DNA from: Polymorphobacter megasporae
GTDB lineage: Bacteria; Pseudomonadota; Alphaproteobacteria; Sphingomonadales; Sphingomonadaceae
Assembly: GCF_018982885.2 (NCBI RefSeq)
Contig: NZ_CP081848.1
Location: forward strand, 1,612,001 to 1,676,000
Reading direction: 5' to 3'
DNA: 64,000 nucleotides
Part shown: one piece after another, positions 1 through 8,709 of the stretch
Layout: each line of letters begins with the position of its first letter
How positions within the stretch are numbered: position 1 is the stretch's first letter
Program-made: the position numbers and the translations under genes
Notes under the pieces: model-generated
What the model saw: the letters and a program-made list of their open reading frames with translations, nothing else
What the model was told of the DNA's origin: nothing
Database searches by the model: none

Positions 1-186
1 CACGCTCGATTCGAGCGTCTCGGCGGACGCGCCCGGGTAGGTCGCGCGGATGTTGACGGCGGGCGGGGCGATGTCGGGATATTGCTCGACCGGCAGCGAC
101 AGAACCCCGCCGATACCGGCGAGCATGACGATGATCGCGAGCACCCACGCGAAGATCGGCCGGTCGATGAAGATTTTCGAAATCAT
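1..186 (-). CDS. RND multidrug efflux permease (AcrB/HAE1 type), N-terminal part only
   Basis: This is the first 62 codons of an inner-membrane proton-driven drug exporter; the gene runs off the left edge. The start reads [18 protein letters not shown], the usual opening of AcrB-type HAE1 permeases (cytoplasmic helix, then TM1), followed by the porter-domain start with EQYPDIAPP and YPGAS. The ATG at 186 lies directly after the stop codon of the adaptor gene (stop 187-189), so adaptor and permease are co-transcribed. Substrate cannot be inferred. The family call is firm from the N-terminus alone, although most of the protein is not visible. Confidence 0.93.
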   Translation of the reverse strand, partial: MISKIFIDRPIFAWVLAIIVMLAGIGGVLSLPVEQYPDIAPPAVNIRATYPGASAETLESSV

Positions 187-1362
187 CTACGACTTGGCGC
201 GGTCGTCGTTTGCGGCCGGGCGCGGCGCGGGTTTCGATCCCGCCGCCACCGGCTTGATCGCCTGTCCGGGCTTGATCCGATTAATCCCCTCGACAATCAA
301 TTTGTCCCCGGCGGCGAGACCGCTGGCGACCAGCCATTTGTCGCCGACGGTCCGGTCGAGCTTGACGTCGCGGCTGACCGCCTTGTTGTCCTTGCCGACG
401 ACGAGCGCGGTCGCGTTGCCCTTGGGATCGCGGCTGATTCCGGTCTGCGGCGCGAGGATCGCGTTTTGCGCCGTCTGCTGGCTCAGCCGGGCGCGGACGA
501 ACATCCCCGGGAGCAGGACGCCCTGGTGATTGGGAAAACGGGCGCGGAGGGTGACGGTGCCGGTGTTCGGGTCGACGACCGCTTCGGCGAACTCTACCCG
601 CCCGCTCGCGGCATATTCGCTGCCGTCGGCGAGTTCGAGCCGGACCGCCGCCGATGACGCCGCGCGTCCGCCGCTCGCGAGCGAACGCCGCAGACTGAGC
701 AGGTCGGCGCTCGATTGCTGAATGTCGACGAAGATCGGGTCGAGCCGCTGGATCGTCGTCAGCGCGGTCGTCTGGCCGACCGTCACCAGCCCGCCCGTCG
801 TGACGAGCGACCGGCCGATGCGACCGGTGATCGGGGCGGGGATATTGGTGAAACCGAGGTTGATCTTGGCGGTCTCGACCGCCGCGCGATTCTGCGACAC
901 CGACGCCGCCGCCTGGTCGGCGGTACCGCGCGCATCGACATAATCCTGCTTGGCGACCGCCTGCATATCGGCGAGCGGCTTGTAGCGATCGGCCTTGGCC
1001 TTGGTGGCCGCCGCGTTCGCCTGCGCGCTCGACAGGTTCGCCTGCGCCTGCGCCAACGCGGCGCGATATTGCGACGGGTCGATCTTGTAGAGTGTCTGCC
1101 CGGCGTGGACGACGCTGCCTTCGGTGAAGGTCCGCGCGAGGATCAGCCCGGCAACCTGCGGGCGAACATCCGACGTCTCGAACGCCGCTGTCCGGCCGGT
1201 CAGTTCGATGAACAACGGCACCGTCTCGGCACGCAGCACGACATAGCCAGCCTCGGGAGTAGGAGGGGGACCCTTGTCCTCCTTCTTCTTCCCGCATCCG
1301 GCCAGCATGGCGAGAGCGATCCCGAGGAACGCCCGGGTCGCAAAACGTGGTACGGACTTCAT
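187..1362 (-). CDS. RND efflux periplasmic adaptor (membrane fusion) lipoprotein, AcrA-like
   Basis: This is the periplasmic adaptor linking the RND permease at 1-186 to an outer-membrane channel. The 391-residue product from the ATG at 1362 starts with a lipoprotein signal ending in the lipobox LAGC, which identifies this start; the open frame extends 31 codons further upstream without a signal-peptide-like sequence. Barrel-sandwich and hairpin features follow: a lipoyl-half motif near VHAGQTLYKIDPSQY, a helical hairpin rich in Ala/Gln, then a beta-barrel region with GMFVRARL. The C-terminal tail is Lys/Pro/Ala rich. No outer-membrane factor is visible next to it in the window. The family is certain; substrate is unknown. 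Confidence 0.93.
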   Translation of the reverse strand: MKSVPRFATRAFLGIALAMLAGCGKKKEDKGPPPTPEAGYVVLRAETVPLFIELTGRTAAFETSDVRPQVAGLILARTFTEGSVVHAGQTLYKIDPSQYRAALAQAQANLSSAQANAAATKAKADRYKPLADMQAVAKQDYVDARGTADQAAASVSQNRAAVETAKINLGFTNIPAPITGRIGRSLVTTGGLVTVGQTTALTTIQRLDPIFVDIQQSSADLLSLRRSLASGGRAASSAAVRLELADGSEYAASGRVEFAEAVVDPNTGTVTLRARFPNHQGVLLPGMFVRARLSQQTAQNAILAPQTGISRDPKGNATALVVGKDNKAVSRDVKLDRTVGDKWLVASGLAAGDKLIVEGINRIKPGQAIKPVAAGSKPAPRPAANDDRAKS

Positions 1363-1615
1363 TGCTGGCTTGCGGCTCCGGCTACGATTCGGCTCGATCC
1401 GAGCCAATAAGCCCGATGACGGCGATAACGCGAGTATTGCCATTTCTTTCCGCACCCGCGACCTTCGCGACGTTGCATGATCTTACGCGGATAACCGAGT
1501 TCGAGATGCCTGCCGTCTGACAATTTCGCACTGGTCTCATGGCGGCGGGTACGGTCAACGGGCTATCAAACCCTCGTGTCGCTGCACAAAACCGCAGGGG
1601 CAAGATCAAGGCCTG

Positions 1616-2728
1616 TCAGATTGGGCAATCACCGAGAATTATCCATCCATCATGCTTCGACGAAACCAACGCGGTAAGCCCGGCGCGCTGGCCGATCGTG
1701 TCGATATAGGCGCCGATGGTCACGGCTTGCTCGCCAGTGGCAACCTCGGGGCGGCCGGGTGGCGCGAACCAGACGGGCAGGAACGCCGTTTCGACAGTGC
1801 CGTCGACGTCAATCCGGCAGCGGCCGATCATCCCGTTGACGGCTTCGGGATGGAATGGCGCAAGCGGATAGGCCGGGTCGGGCACGAAGCCGAAAACTCG
1901 CTCGCGGCGCGCGGCCCATTCGGCGCGGGCCGGATGATCCTGCGACGGGCTCAGCGCATGCGTGACGACGACGCCGTTGCCGAGGCCGTGAAAGATCGGC
2001 TTGCCGCGATAGAACTCGATGCCGCGGGCGATATGCGCGTGGTGCCCGACGACGACGTCCGCGCCGGCATCAATCGCCGCATGCGCGATCGGCCGCTCGT
2101 ACGGCGCAAGTTCGGCGGGGCGGTGGGTAATGCCCTTGTGCAATGCGACGACGACGAAGTCGGCCTCGACCTTGGCTGCCGCAATGTGGCTCGACATCAG
2201 CGCCAGCGACGCCGGATCGGCCTCGATCAGGTTCGCCTGCGGGCGGGTCGGGCCGCCATCGTCGGCGCGGACGATGACGTAGTTCGCCCCGGCGCGATCG
2301 GCACCGGCCCAGCCGATTTCCGGGCCGACGCAATTATAGCTGAGCAGCGCGACGCGGCGTCCGTTGCGCACGCAGATCGCCGGTTCCTGCGCCGCGGCCA
2401 GCGTTGCCCCGGCACCTGCATGGGCGATGCCGAGGCGGTCGAGTTCCGCGACCGTGTCGGCAATGCCCCGCGCTCCGCAGTCGGCGATGTGGTTACCGCC
2501 GAGCGAGACGATGTCGATGCCGGCGCGGGCGAGCGCCGCCAGATGCGCGGGGTCGGCCCCGGGTGCCGGGACATCGCCCACCAGTTCGTCGCCGTTTAGT
2601 GTGTGCGGAACCTCGAGGTGGCCGATCGCGATGTCGGCGGCGCGGGTGACGGGCGCGATACCGGCGAGCCAGTGATCGGGTTCGGGGACATCGAGGATCA
2701 GGTCGCCGAGAAAGACGATCTCGATCAC
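1616..2728 (-). CDS. CapA-family metallophosphatase-like protein
   Basis: This 370-residue protein belongs to the CapA/PgsA (PGA_cap) family, calcineurin-like metallophosphatases first known from poly-gamma-glutamate capsule synthesis. Visible metal-site motifs are the N-terminal GDLILD (Asp9), HLEVP (Glu39), GGNHIADCG (Asn79, His80, Asp83), the HKGITH segment and GHHAHIARGIEFY near the middle, and FHGLGNG. There is no signal peptide or membrane anchor, unlike capsule-anchoring PgsA, so it is probably cytoplasmic. Its ATG overlaps the stop of the dehydratase-like gene by four bases (ATGA, 2725-2728), making it the last gene of the TRAP/CoA operon. Its reaction there is unknown; hydrolysis of a phosphorylated or amide intermediate is only a guess. 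Confidence 0.85.
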   Translation of the reverse strand: MIEIVFLGDLILDVPEPDHWLAGIAPVTRAADIAIGHLEVPHTLNGDELVGDVPAPGADPAHLAALARAGIDIVSLGGNHIADCGARGIADTVAELDRLGIAHAGAGATLAAAQEPAICVRNGRRVALLSYNCVGPEIGWAGADRAGANYVIVRADDGGPTRPQANLIEADPASLALMSSHIAAAKVEADFVVVALHKGITHRPAELAPYERPIAHAAIDAGADVVVGHHAHIARGIEFYRGKPIFHGLGNGVVVTHALSPSQDHPARAEWAARRERVFGFVPDPAYPLAPFHPEAVNGMIGRCRIDVDGTVETAFLPVWFAPPGRPEVATGEQAVTIGAYIDTIGQRAGLTALVSSKHDGWIILGDCPI

Positions 2729-5097
2729 GCGACGATGCCGCGCCGCGCTGCCGCGCGAGCCCCCGCCGCGCCCTCGATGAAGCTCGTCACGCGGGCGTTG
2801 AGCCGATCGAGATCGTCGGCCTGCAACGAGAAATTGTCGACGCCGAGTTCGAGTACGGGAATTCCGGCATCGACCAACGCGCGCACCGTGAAGGGGTCGG
2901 CATCGGCGAGTGCGACCGCGCCGTCGACCTGGTGGGTCTTGGCCTCATGGACGTGCCACGGTCCGGCCCAGCTCGGCATCCGCAATTCGTCGCCCATCGT
3001 CAGGAACCGCGCCGCCAAGGCTCGCAATGGGTCGCGCCCGCGATCGAAGCGGCGGATATAGCCGTCGGCGGCGAGCGCAAGATACATCGACCAGACGAAC
3101 ACCGCGCCGTGGCTGTCTTCCCAGCGCTGGTAGAAGCTGGTCTCGCTCCACAACCCGCGCCCGACCCACATCAACCGCACCTTCTCGTCGCGGACGACGC
3201 CTTCACCCGTGGCGACCCGGGCGGCAACCTCGTCGTGGAATGCCCGCGCCGCGTCGCGCGCCCATGCGCTGCCGCGATGCCATTGCGGCACCATCGTCGC
3301 CGGCATGCTGTCGACGATGCTGATCGGAGCGGGCACCGTCCGCGCGATGAGATCGCGGGTGGCGCGGTAATAATCCTCCTGCTCGTTGACCAGATCGAGG
3401 ATCTCGCGGAACCGCGGCAAATCGAACGCGCGACCGGTCGCCGTTTCGAGTTGAGAGATCACCGCGCGAAGCTCATCGACGAGCAGGTCGATCCGCTCGG
3501 CTTCGAGCGCGACATCCCAATCGTCGGGCATCACCTCCCACCAGCGCGTCGCGATCGCAGGCCGGGGGTCGACCGTCCGCTCATAGATGAAATGCGCGGC
3601 ATGAGCGTGCTCGGCCATCGCCTCGAAGATCGCCGGCGTCGGGTCGGAGGCGGCGATGGCGTAGACAAAATCGGGCGTCGGCAGGCCGCCCCACGGTGCC
3701 GCCTCGGGATCGTCGTCGAACGCCGCCGCCAGCGCCTGCGTGCTGTACGCCTCGACGTCGGCGGGCAAGCCGTGTTCGGCGAGGAGGCGGCGGTACCGCC
3801 CCGATTGCCGCTTCGCCGCGACGATCGACGCCCACCACTGGTTGACGACGAACGGCAGGTCGAACGCGCGCAGGATTTCCTGCGGTGCATTGGCGTTGAC
3901 CACCGCGAACAGCGCGCCGTCGGCGACCTTGGCCCGGACGTCGGCGAACCATGCGCGCTGGAACGTCCCGAAATCGGCGGCGACGCGCAACAGCTTGCGA
4001 CTGCGTTCCGGCCTCGTCGCTGCAACGGCATTCGGACGCGTAAGGGGCAGGGCAGGCATCGGCCAGACGTGCTCCTCGACGATAAAACTAGTATGCCCCC
4101 GCAGTTGCGACGATAGCCATGGCGCGACCTCGTCACCGTCGAGGATCAGGTTGACGATCGTATCGGCGGCCGCTTCTCGGGCAGCGGCGATGGTTGTGCG
4201 CGCTGCGTCGGCAAGCGAGCGCGCTGCGAGCGGGGCGAGCCGCTCGGGGTCGGCAAGGTCGTCGAGGGTGGCTGACGGTGCGAGGCGGAACCGCGACACG
4301 CCCCAATCGTGGCTGTCGCCGACGATGATGACACCGTCGCGTTCGAGCTCGGCGTAGACCCGGTCGTCTTCGGGAGCGGTGCCGGTCAGCCACAACCGTC
4401 GTGACGCCTTGAGCGGTGCGGCCGGATCAGCGAAGATAGCTTCGAGATGCCCGATCATCTCGGCGATCGGCAAGGTCGCACAGGCGCCCGCGATCCGCAG
4501 CATGTCGGTCCCTGACAGCGAAAGCTTCGCCGCTGACCGGCGCGCCTGCAGTGCGAGAATGTGGGTCCGCAGTCGCGTCTCGGCATCGATCCCGGCGCTT
4601 AGCGATGCATCGGAAACGGGATTGCCGCCCTGCTCGACCAGCCAGTCGCCAAGCTGCGCCAGCCGGTGGCGATTATAGCGGCGTGAACTCGCGCGCGGCT
4701 GGTGGAGCAGGTCGAGCATCGCGAAGCGCCGCGGCCCCGGCTCGCCCAGTCGCCGCAGTTCGCGCAAAGCGGCGAACAGCTGCGGCTGCTGGCTGTCGGC
4801 GCGGGTAATCAGGATCGGCGTGTCGGCCTGGCTCGGCTCGAGCAGCCATTCGAGCAGGCGGTGTGTCCGCAGCCGTCCCGTCGGCTTGCCGATCAGCGCA
4901 TCGGCGCGCGGCGTCGCGTCGACCGATGGCGGCACGACACGTACCGGCGTAAAGCCCGCCGCGCGTAACAAGGCGTCGGGGGCATCGCTGCCGATGGTGC
5001 GGATCACCCGGGCCCCGCCAGCCGTAAGCCGCTGCGCGATTACATCCGGGTCGCGATAGGCGGCACCGATCGCGGCGAGCGCGTCGGCGGCGGACAT
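2725..5097 (-). CDS. Fused two-module 2-hydroxyacyl-CoA dehydratase-like protein lacking cluster cysteines
   Basis: This 790-residue protein resembles the two subunits of the HgdAB/FldBC/BcrBC family joined in one chain. Module 1 (about 1-350) has APDALLRAAGFTPVRV (family pattern PEEL..AAG..PVR), ADTPILITRADSQQPQ and DGVIIVGDSHDWGVSRF (family pattern GDD-C-G-RYF). Module 2 (about 365-780) has APQEILRAFDLPFVVN, ATGEGVVRDEKVRLMW, GAVFVWSMY and a C-terminal LGVDNFSLQADDLDRL, all family-like. The members I know hold a [4Fe-4S] cluster on conserved Cys; here the only Cys is residue 206, outside those motifs, and the aligned positions are Ser, Asn or Asp. It overlaps the CoA-transferase by one base (TGATG) and CapA by four. 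The reaction is unknown; classical radical dehydration looks impossible. Confidence 0.8.
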   Translation of the reverse strand: MSAADALAAIGAAYRDPDVIAQRLTAGGARVIRTIGSDAPDALLRAAGFTPVRVVPPSVDATPRADALIGKPTGRLRTHRLLEWLLEPSQADTPILITRADSQQPQLFAALRELRRLGEPGPRRFAMLDLLHQPRASSRRYNRHRLAQLGDWLVEQGGNPVSDASLSAGIDAETRLRTHILALQARRSAAKLSLSGTDMLRIAGACATLPIAEMIGHLEAIFADPAAPLKASRRLWLTGTAPEDDRVYAELERDGVIIVGDSHDWGVSRFRLAPSATLDDLADPERLAPLAARSLADAARTTIAAAREAAADTIVNLILDGDEVAPWLSSQLRGHTSFIVEEHVWPMPALPLTRPNAVAATRPERSRKLLRVAADFGTFQRAWFADVRAKVADGALFAVVNANAPQEILRAFDLPFVVNQWWASIVAAKRQSGRYRRLLAEHGLPADVEAYSTQALAAAFDDDPEAAPWGGLPTPDFVYAIAASDPTPAIFEAMAEHAHAAHFIYERTVDPRPAIATRWWEVMPDDWDVALEAERIDLLVDELRAVISQLETATGRAFDLPRFREILDLVNEQEDYYRATRDLIARTVPAPISIVDSMPATMVPQWHRGSAWARDAARAFHDEVAARVATGEGVVRDEKVRLMWVGRGLWSETSFYQRWEDSHGAVFVWSMYLALAADGYIRRFDRGRDPLRALAARFLTMGDELRMPSWAGPWHVHEAKTHQVDGAVALADADPFTVRALVDAGIPVLELGVDNFSLQADDLDRLNARVTSFIEGAAGARAAARRGIVA

Positions 5098-6335
5098 CAG
5101 ATCGCCCCTTCCACTGCCAGCGCGGCGATCTTGGCATCGTCGTAGCCGAGCAGGCCGCCCAGCACCTGCTGGTTATGTTCACCGATATGGACCGGCAGTA
5201 CCGCGTCGAAGCCGGTGCGCGCGGCCGAAAAGGTGATCGGCACCCCGACGCTGCGAAGATCGACGGTCGACGGGTAGGCGGGATGGGCGAGCGGCATCGT
5301 CTCGTTGCGCTCGACGACGCGGGGATCGACCAACGCCTCTTCTGGGTGCCGGACCGGCGCAACCGGAACGCCCTCGGCCTGCAGCGCCGCGACGACAGCC
5401 GCGACCGTGTGCTGCTTCGACCACGCTGTGATCTCGGCTTCGAGCGGCACGGCGTTCGCGACGCGGACGTCGCGCCCGGCATAGCGCGGGTCGGCGCTCA
5501 GTTCGGGACGGCCCATCGCGCGGAAAAGCCCCCGCGCAAGCTTTTCGTGGACCGCGACGACGGCGACATAGCCGTCCGAACATTCGAAGACGCCGAACGG
5601 TGACAGGCGCTGGACCGTCAGCCCGGTCCGCGACGGCATCCCGGCGGCAGCGAGTGCCGACCAGTTCTCGATCGCGACGAACGACGTCAGCGCGCCGAGC
5701 ATCGAGACGTCGATATGCTGGCCCTCGCCGGTCCGATGCCGCTGTTCGAGCGCGGCGAGGATGCCGATCACGCCGAACACCGGGGCCAGCATGTCGGCAA
5801 CGGGAATACCCATTCGGACCGGCGGCGCGCCCGGCTCGCCGCTCGTGTACATCGCTCCCGACAGCGCCTGGATGATCACGTCCATCGCCTTGCCGTCGGG
5901 GCGGTCGGCACCGAAGCCCGATAGCGAGCAATAGATGATGTCGGGCCGCGCCGCCTTCGCCGCCGTATAGCCGACGCCGAGCCGGTCGGCGGTGCCGGCA
6001 GCGAAATTCTCGACGACGATATCCGCGCGGCTGCACAGATCCTGAAAAACCTGGCGCGCGCTTTCTGCCTTGAAGTTGAGTGAAATGCCCTGCTTGCCGC
6101 GGGCGCGGGCAAGATGGGAAATCGAGATATCGTCATCGTGGAGGCGCTCGACCGTCACCCCGTCGCGGCCCACATACGGGCTGTTTTCGCGCGCGAGATC
6201 GCCTCCATCCGGATCCTCGACCTTGATCACCTCGGCCCCGAGACCCGCCAGCAGCAAAGTTGCATACGGCCCGGCGAGCGCCCGCGTCAGGTCGATCACG
6301 CGCAGGCCTTCGAGCGGTCGATGGGCTTGGGTCAT
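5097..6335 (-). CDS. Class III CoA-transferase (CaiB/BaiF family)
   Basis: This 412-residue enzyme moves CoA between carboxylic acids through an aspartyl-CoA anhydride. It has the family opening PLEGLRVIDLTRALAGPYAT, the ADIVVENFAAG segment, and the catalytic Asp in MGIPVADMLAP (Asp181), followed by the small domain. In anaerobic amino-acid fermenters, class III transferases (HadA, FldA) supply 2-hydroxyacyl-CoA to the HadBC/FldBC dehydratases, so the pairing with the dehydratase-like fusion downstream mirrors a known partnership. Its ATG overlaps the dctP stop (ATGA, 6332-6335). Its likely substrate is a carboxylate imported by the adjacent TRAP transporter; identity is unknown. Confidence 0.93.
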   Translation of the reverse strand: MTQAHRPLEGLRVIDLTRALAGPYATLLLAGLGAEVIKVEDPDGGDLARENSPYVGRDGVTVERLHDDDISISHLARARGKQGISLNFKAESARQVFQDLCSRADIVVENFAAGTADRLGVGYTAAKAARPDIIYCSLSGFGADRPDGKAMDVIIQALSGAMYTSGEPGAPPVRMGIPVADMLAPVFGVIGILAALEQRHRTGEGQHIDVSMLGALTSFVAIENWSALAAAGMPSRTGLTVQRLSPFGVFECSDGYVAVVAVHEKLARGLFRAMGRPELSADPRYAGRDVRVANAVPLEAEITAWSKQHTVAAVVAALQAEGVPVAPVRHPEEALVDPRVVERNETMPLAHPAYPSTVDLRSVGVPITFSAARTGFDAVLPVHIGEHNQQVLGGLLGYDDAKIAALAVEGAI

Positions 6336-7402
6336 TTTGGATCCTGTGGGTTGGCTGGCCCTTGTGGCGCGCAGGCCGGCGCGATGCCGGACGGGGTCTC
6401 GCCGATGAGGCGCTGAGCTTCATCGAAGATGGGCAGTCCGGCGATGCCGAAGCGCGACAGTGAGGCCGCCGTCTTCGCGGAATCGATATTGTAGAGCGTG
6501 TCGAACCGCGCCTGATCCGCCGGCGAAATCGGCGAAAAGACAACACCCTGCTGCGCTCCGAAGATGCGGCCCTTTTTCTCGGCGCCGGTGATCTTGTCGG
6601 CGAGCGCACGCTCCCAGACGGCCTGGCTTCGCGCCAGCAGCGCCTGGAGATCGGGCGGGAGCGATCGCCACCGTGCCTCGTTCATCGCCCGCGCCGGATA
6701 GGCGCCGCGGCTGATGCGAAGCGTGACGAAATGGTGGGCGACCTCGGCGAAGTTGAGGCTCTTCAGCGTATCGGCGGGTGCGACGACGCCGTCGATTACG
6801 CCCTTAGCGAGTGCGGAATAGACGTTGCCCATCGGCATATCGACCGGGTCGGCACCAAGGACACGCAAGACGCCGGTATTCTCGGCTGGCGCGCGCAGGC
6901 GCAGCCCGCGGAGGTCGGCGAGGCTGTGGACCGGGCGGTTGCGCGTGAGGATGCCGGGCAGATTGCCGCCTTGGACCGCAAGTACCCGCAATCCCCGAAG
7001 CTCGTCGCGGAGGACCGGAAAGCGTTCAATCAGGCATTTATAGACGCCGACCTGCTCATCGATCGATCCGACGTGTCCGTAAAAGCCAACCTGCGCGCGC
7101 TGGGCGTGGGCATTGCCGAGCGTGTAGATCGGGGCGATCAGGCCGATGTCGGCGACGCCGTGTCGAACCTCCTCCATGCTCTGGTCGCTCGACAGGATTG
7201 CCCCGCCCCAGAATGGCGCGATCTTGATGCGTCCGTGCGATTCCGCTTCGACCCAGTCGATCCACTTCCGGTCGGCCTGGCTGAACGGATGGGTCGGCGG
7301 ATACGGCGTGGCGTAGCTGAGCGTCACGACGTTCGGGTCGGGACGCGCGCAACCGGCCAGCGCACACGCCGCCGCAAACAAAGTGAGCAGCCACCGCGTC
7401 AT
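6332..7402 (-). CDS. dctP: TRAP transporter solute-binding lipoprotein (DctP family)
   Basis: This is the extracytoplasmic receptor that captures a substrate, usually a carboxylate, for the DctQM permease. The ATG at 7402 gives 356 residues beginning MTRWLLTLFAAACALAGC, a lipoprotein signal with Cys17, and makes a four-base ATGA overlap with the dctM stop; a start seven codons upstream is open but less likely. DctP features are YATPYPPTHPFSQADRKWIDW near the mature N-terminus, LRGLRLRAPAENTGVLRVLGA containing the substrate-carboxylate-binding Arg region, and KGVIDGVVAPADTLKSL. A lipid anchor on a TRAP receptor is less common than a soluble one. The substrate cannot be read from sequence. Confidence 0.92.
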   Translation of the reverse strand: MTRWLLTLFAAACALAGCARPDPNVVTLSYATPYPPTHPFSQADRKWIDWVEAESHGRIKIAPFWGGAILSSDQSMEEVRHGVADIGLIAPIYTLGNAHAQRAQVGFYGHVGSIDEQVGVYKCLIERFPVLRDELRGLRVLAVQGGNLPGILTRNRPVHSLADLRGLRLRAPAENTGVLRVLGADPVDMPMGNVYSALAKGVIDGVVAPADTLKSLNFAEVAHHFVTLRISRGAYPARAMNEARWRSLPPDLQALLARSQAVWERALADKITGAEKKGRIFGAQQGVVFSPISPADQARFDTLYNIDSAKTAASLSRFGIAGLPIFDEAQRLIGETPSGIAPACAPQGPANPQDPK

Positions 7403-8709
7403 GCGAGCATCTTTGGCAGCCACAGCGCCAGCATCGGCACCGCGATCAACAGGGCGAGGTGGAGGAAATCGACGAACAGGAACGGCACGATCCCGCGGAA
7501 GATCGTCGCCAGCGGGATATCCTTGGCAATGCCCTGGATGACGTAGACGTTAAGCCCGAGTGGCGGATGGACGAAACCGATCTCCATCGTCCGCACGAGG
7601 AATATGCCGAACCAGATTGGGCTCATCCCAAGGTCGTGAATGATCGGCAGGAAGATTGGCGTCGTCAGCAGCATCAGCGCGATGCCGTCGAGAAACGATC
7701 CGAGCACGAGCAGCGCGACGGCCATGGCAATGATCGCGATGGTCGGTGACGCGTGCAGCCCGGCGACGCCGTGCGCCAGCCACGTCGCGACCCCAGTGAC
7801 GCCGATGAAGGTAGCAAAAAGCAGCGCGCCAATAATGACGAGATAGATCATGCCGGTCGTCCGCAGCGTTGCATCGAGCGCACCGGTGACCGCGCTCCAG
7901 CTTAGCTTGCCGCGCCACCAGCACAGCAACAGCGCCGCCACCGATCCGACCGAGGCCGCCTCGGTCGGCGTGAACCAGCCGATGAACAGGCCGCCGATGA
8001 CGAAGACGATCAGTGCGAGCACGTCGATGATCTTGACCAGCCCGGCAATGCGCTCGCGCCACGGCACACGCGCGGTCGGCGGCCCGAGCGTGGGATTGAT
8101 CCAGCACATGATCGAGATCGCGACGACGTAGAACAGTGCCTGCGTGATCCCGGGAACGATCGCCGCTGCGAACAATTTGCTGATCGACTGCTCGGCGATG
8201 ATGCCGAAGACGATCAAGGCTCCCGAAGGCGGGACGAGCGATCCGAGGGTGCCACCCGCGGCGAGGGCTCCGGTGGCGAACGACGGCGCGTAATTGGCCT
8301 TGCGCATTTCGGGCAAGGCGACGGCGGTGACGGTCGCGACTGTCGCGAGGCTCGATCCGCTGATCGCCCCGAAGCCCGCACAGCCGCCGATCGAGGCGAT
8401 CGCGAGGCCGCCGCGGCGATGACCGACGAAGCGCGCCGCGACGTCGAAAAAGTCCCGGCTGGCCCCTGCGGCAAAGCACAGATGCGCCATCAGGATGAAA
8501 AGCGGCAGCACACCCAGTTCGTAGCGGGTGATCGTGGCGAAGCTGACGACGCCGAGCTTGATCAGCGCCGCCTCGGGCGAGATCAAAACCGACAGGCCGA
8601 TCAGCGCAACCATCAGCAATGCGACACCGATCGGCAGGCCGAGCGCGAGACTGGCCAGCAAGCAGACCAGTCCGATGATGCCGACGGCTTCAGGGACGAG
8701 CGCGGTCAT
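7399..8709 (-). CDS. dctM: TRAP transporter large permease (DctM family)
   Basis: This is the ion-coupled transport subunit of the TRAP system, 436 residues and about 12 hydrophobic segments, normal for DctM. Family signatures include ASIGGCAGFGAISGSSLATVATV, LAAGGTLGSLVPPSGALIVFG and GWFTPTEAASVGSVAALLLC, and near the C-terminus a segment beginning IGFVHPPLGLNVYVIQGIAK. It starts at 8709 inside the dctQ stop (ATGA, 8706-8709), and its stop overlaps the dctP start, so the order Q-M-P is translationally coupled. It is an inner-membrane protein, probably driven by a sodium or proton gradient. Confidence 0.96.
   Translation of the reverse strand: MTALVPEAVGIIGLVCLLASLALGLPIGVALLMVALIGLSVLISPEAALIKLGVVSFATITRYELGVLPLFILMAHLCFAAGASRDFFDVAARFVGHRRGGLAIASIGGCAGFGAISGSSLATVATVTAVALPEMRKANYAPSFATGALAAGGTLGSLVPPSGALIVFGIIAEQSISKLFAAAIVPGITQALFYVVAISIMCWINPTLGPPTARVPWRERIAGLVKIIDVLALIVFVIGGLFIGWFTPTEAASVGSVAALLLCWWRGKLSWSAVTGALDATLRTTGMIYLVIIGALLFATFIGVTGVATWLAHGVAGLHASPTIAIIAMAVALLVLGSFLDGIALMLLTTPIFLPIIHDLGMSPIWFGIFLVRTMEIGFVHPPLGLNVYVIQGIAKDIPLATIFRGIVPFLFVDFLHLALLIAVPMLALWLPKMLA

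Noticed and set aside
1391..1405. Palindrome GGCTCG-ATC-CGAGCC upstream of the adaptor gene as an efflux-pump operator
   Set aside because: Six-base arms are common by chance in GC-rich DNA, and no TetR or MarR regulator gene is adjacent to this pump in the window.
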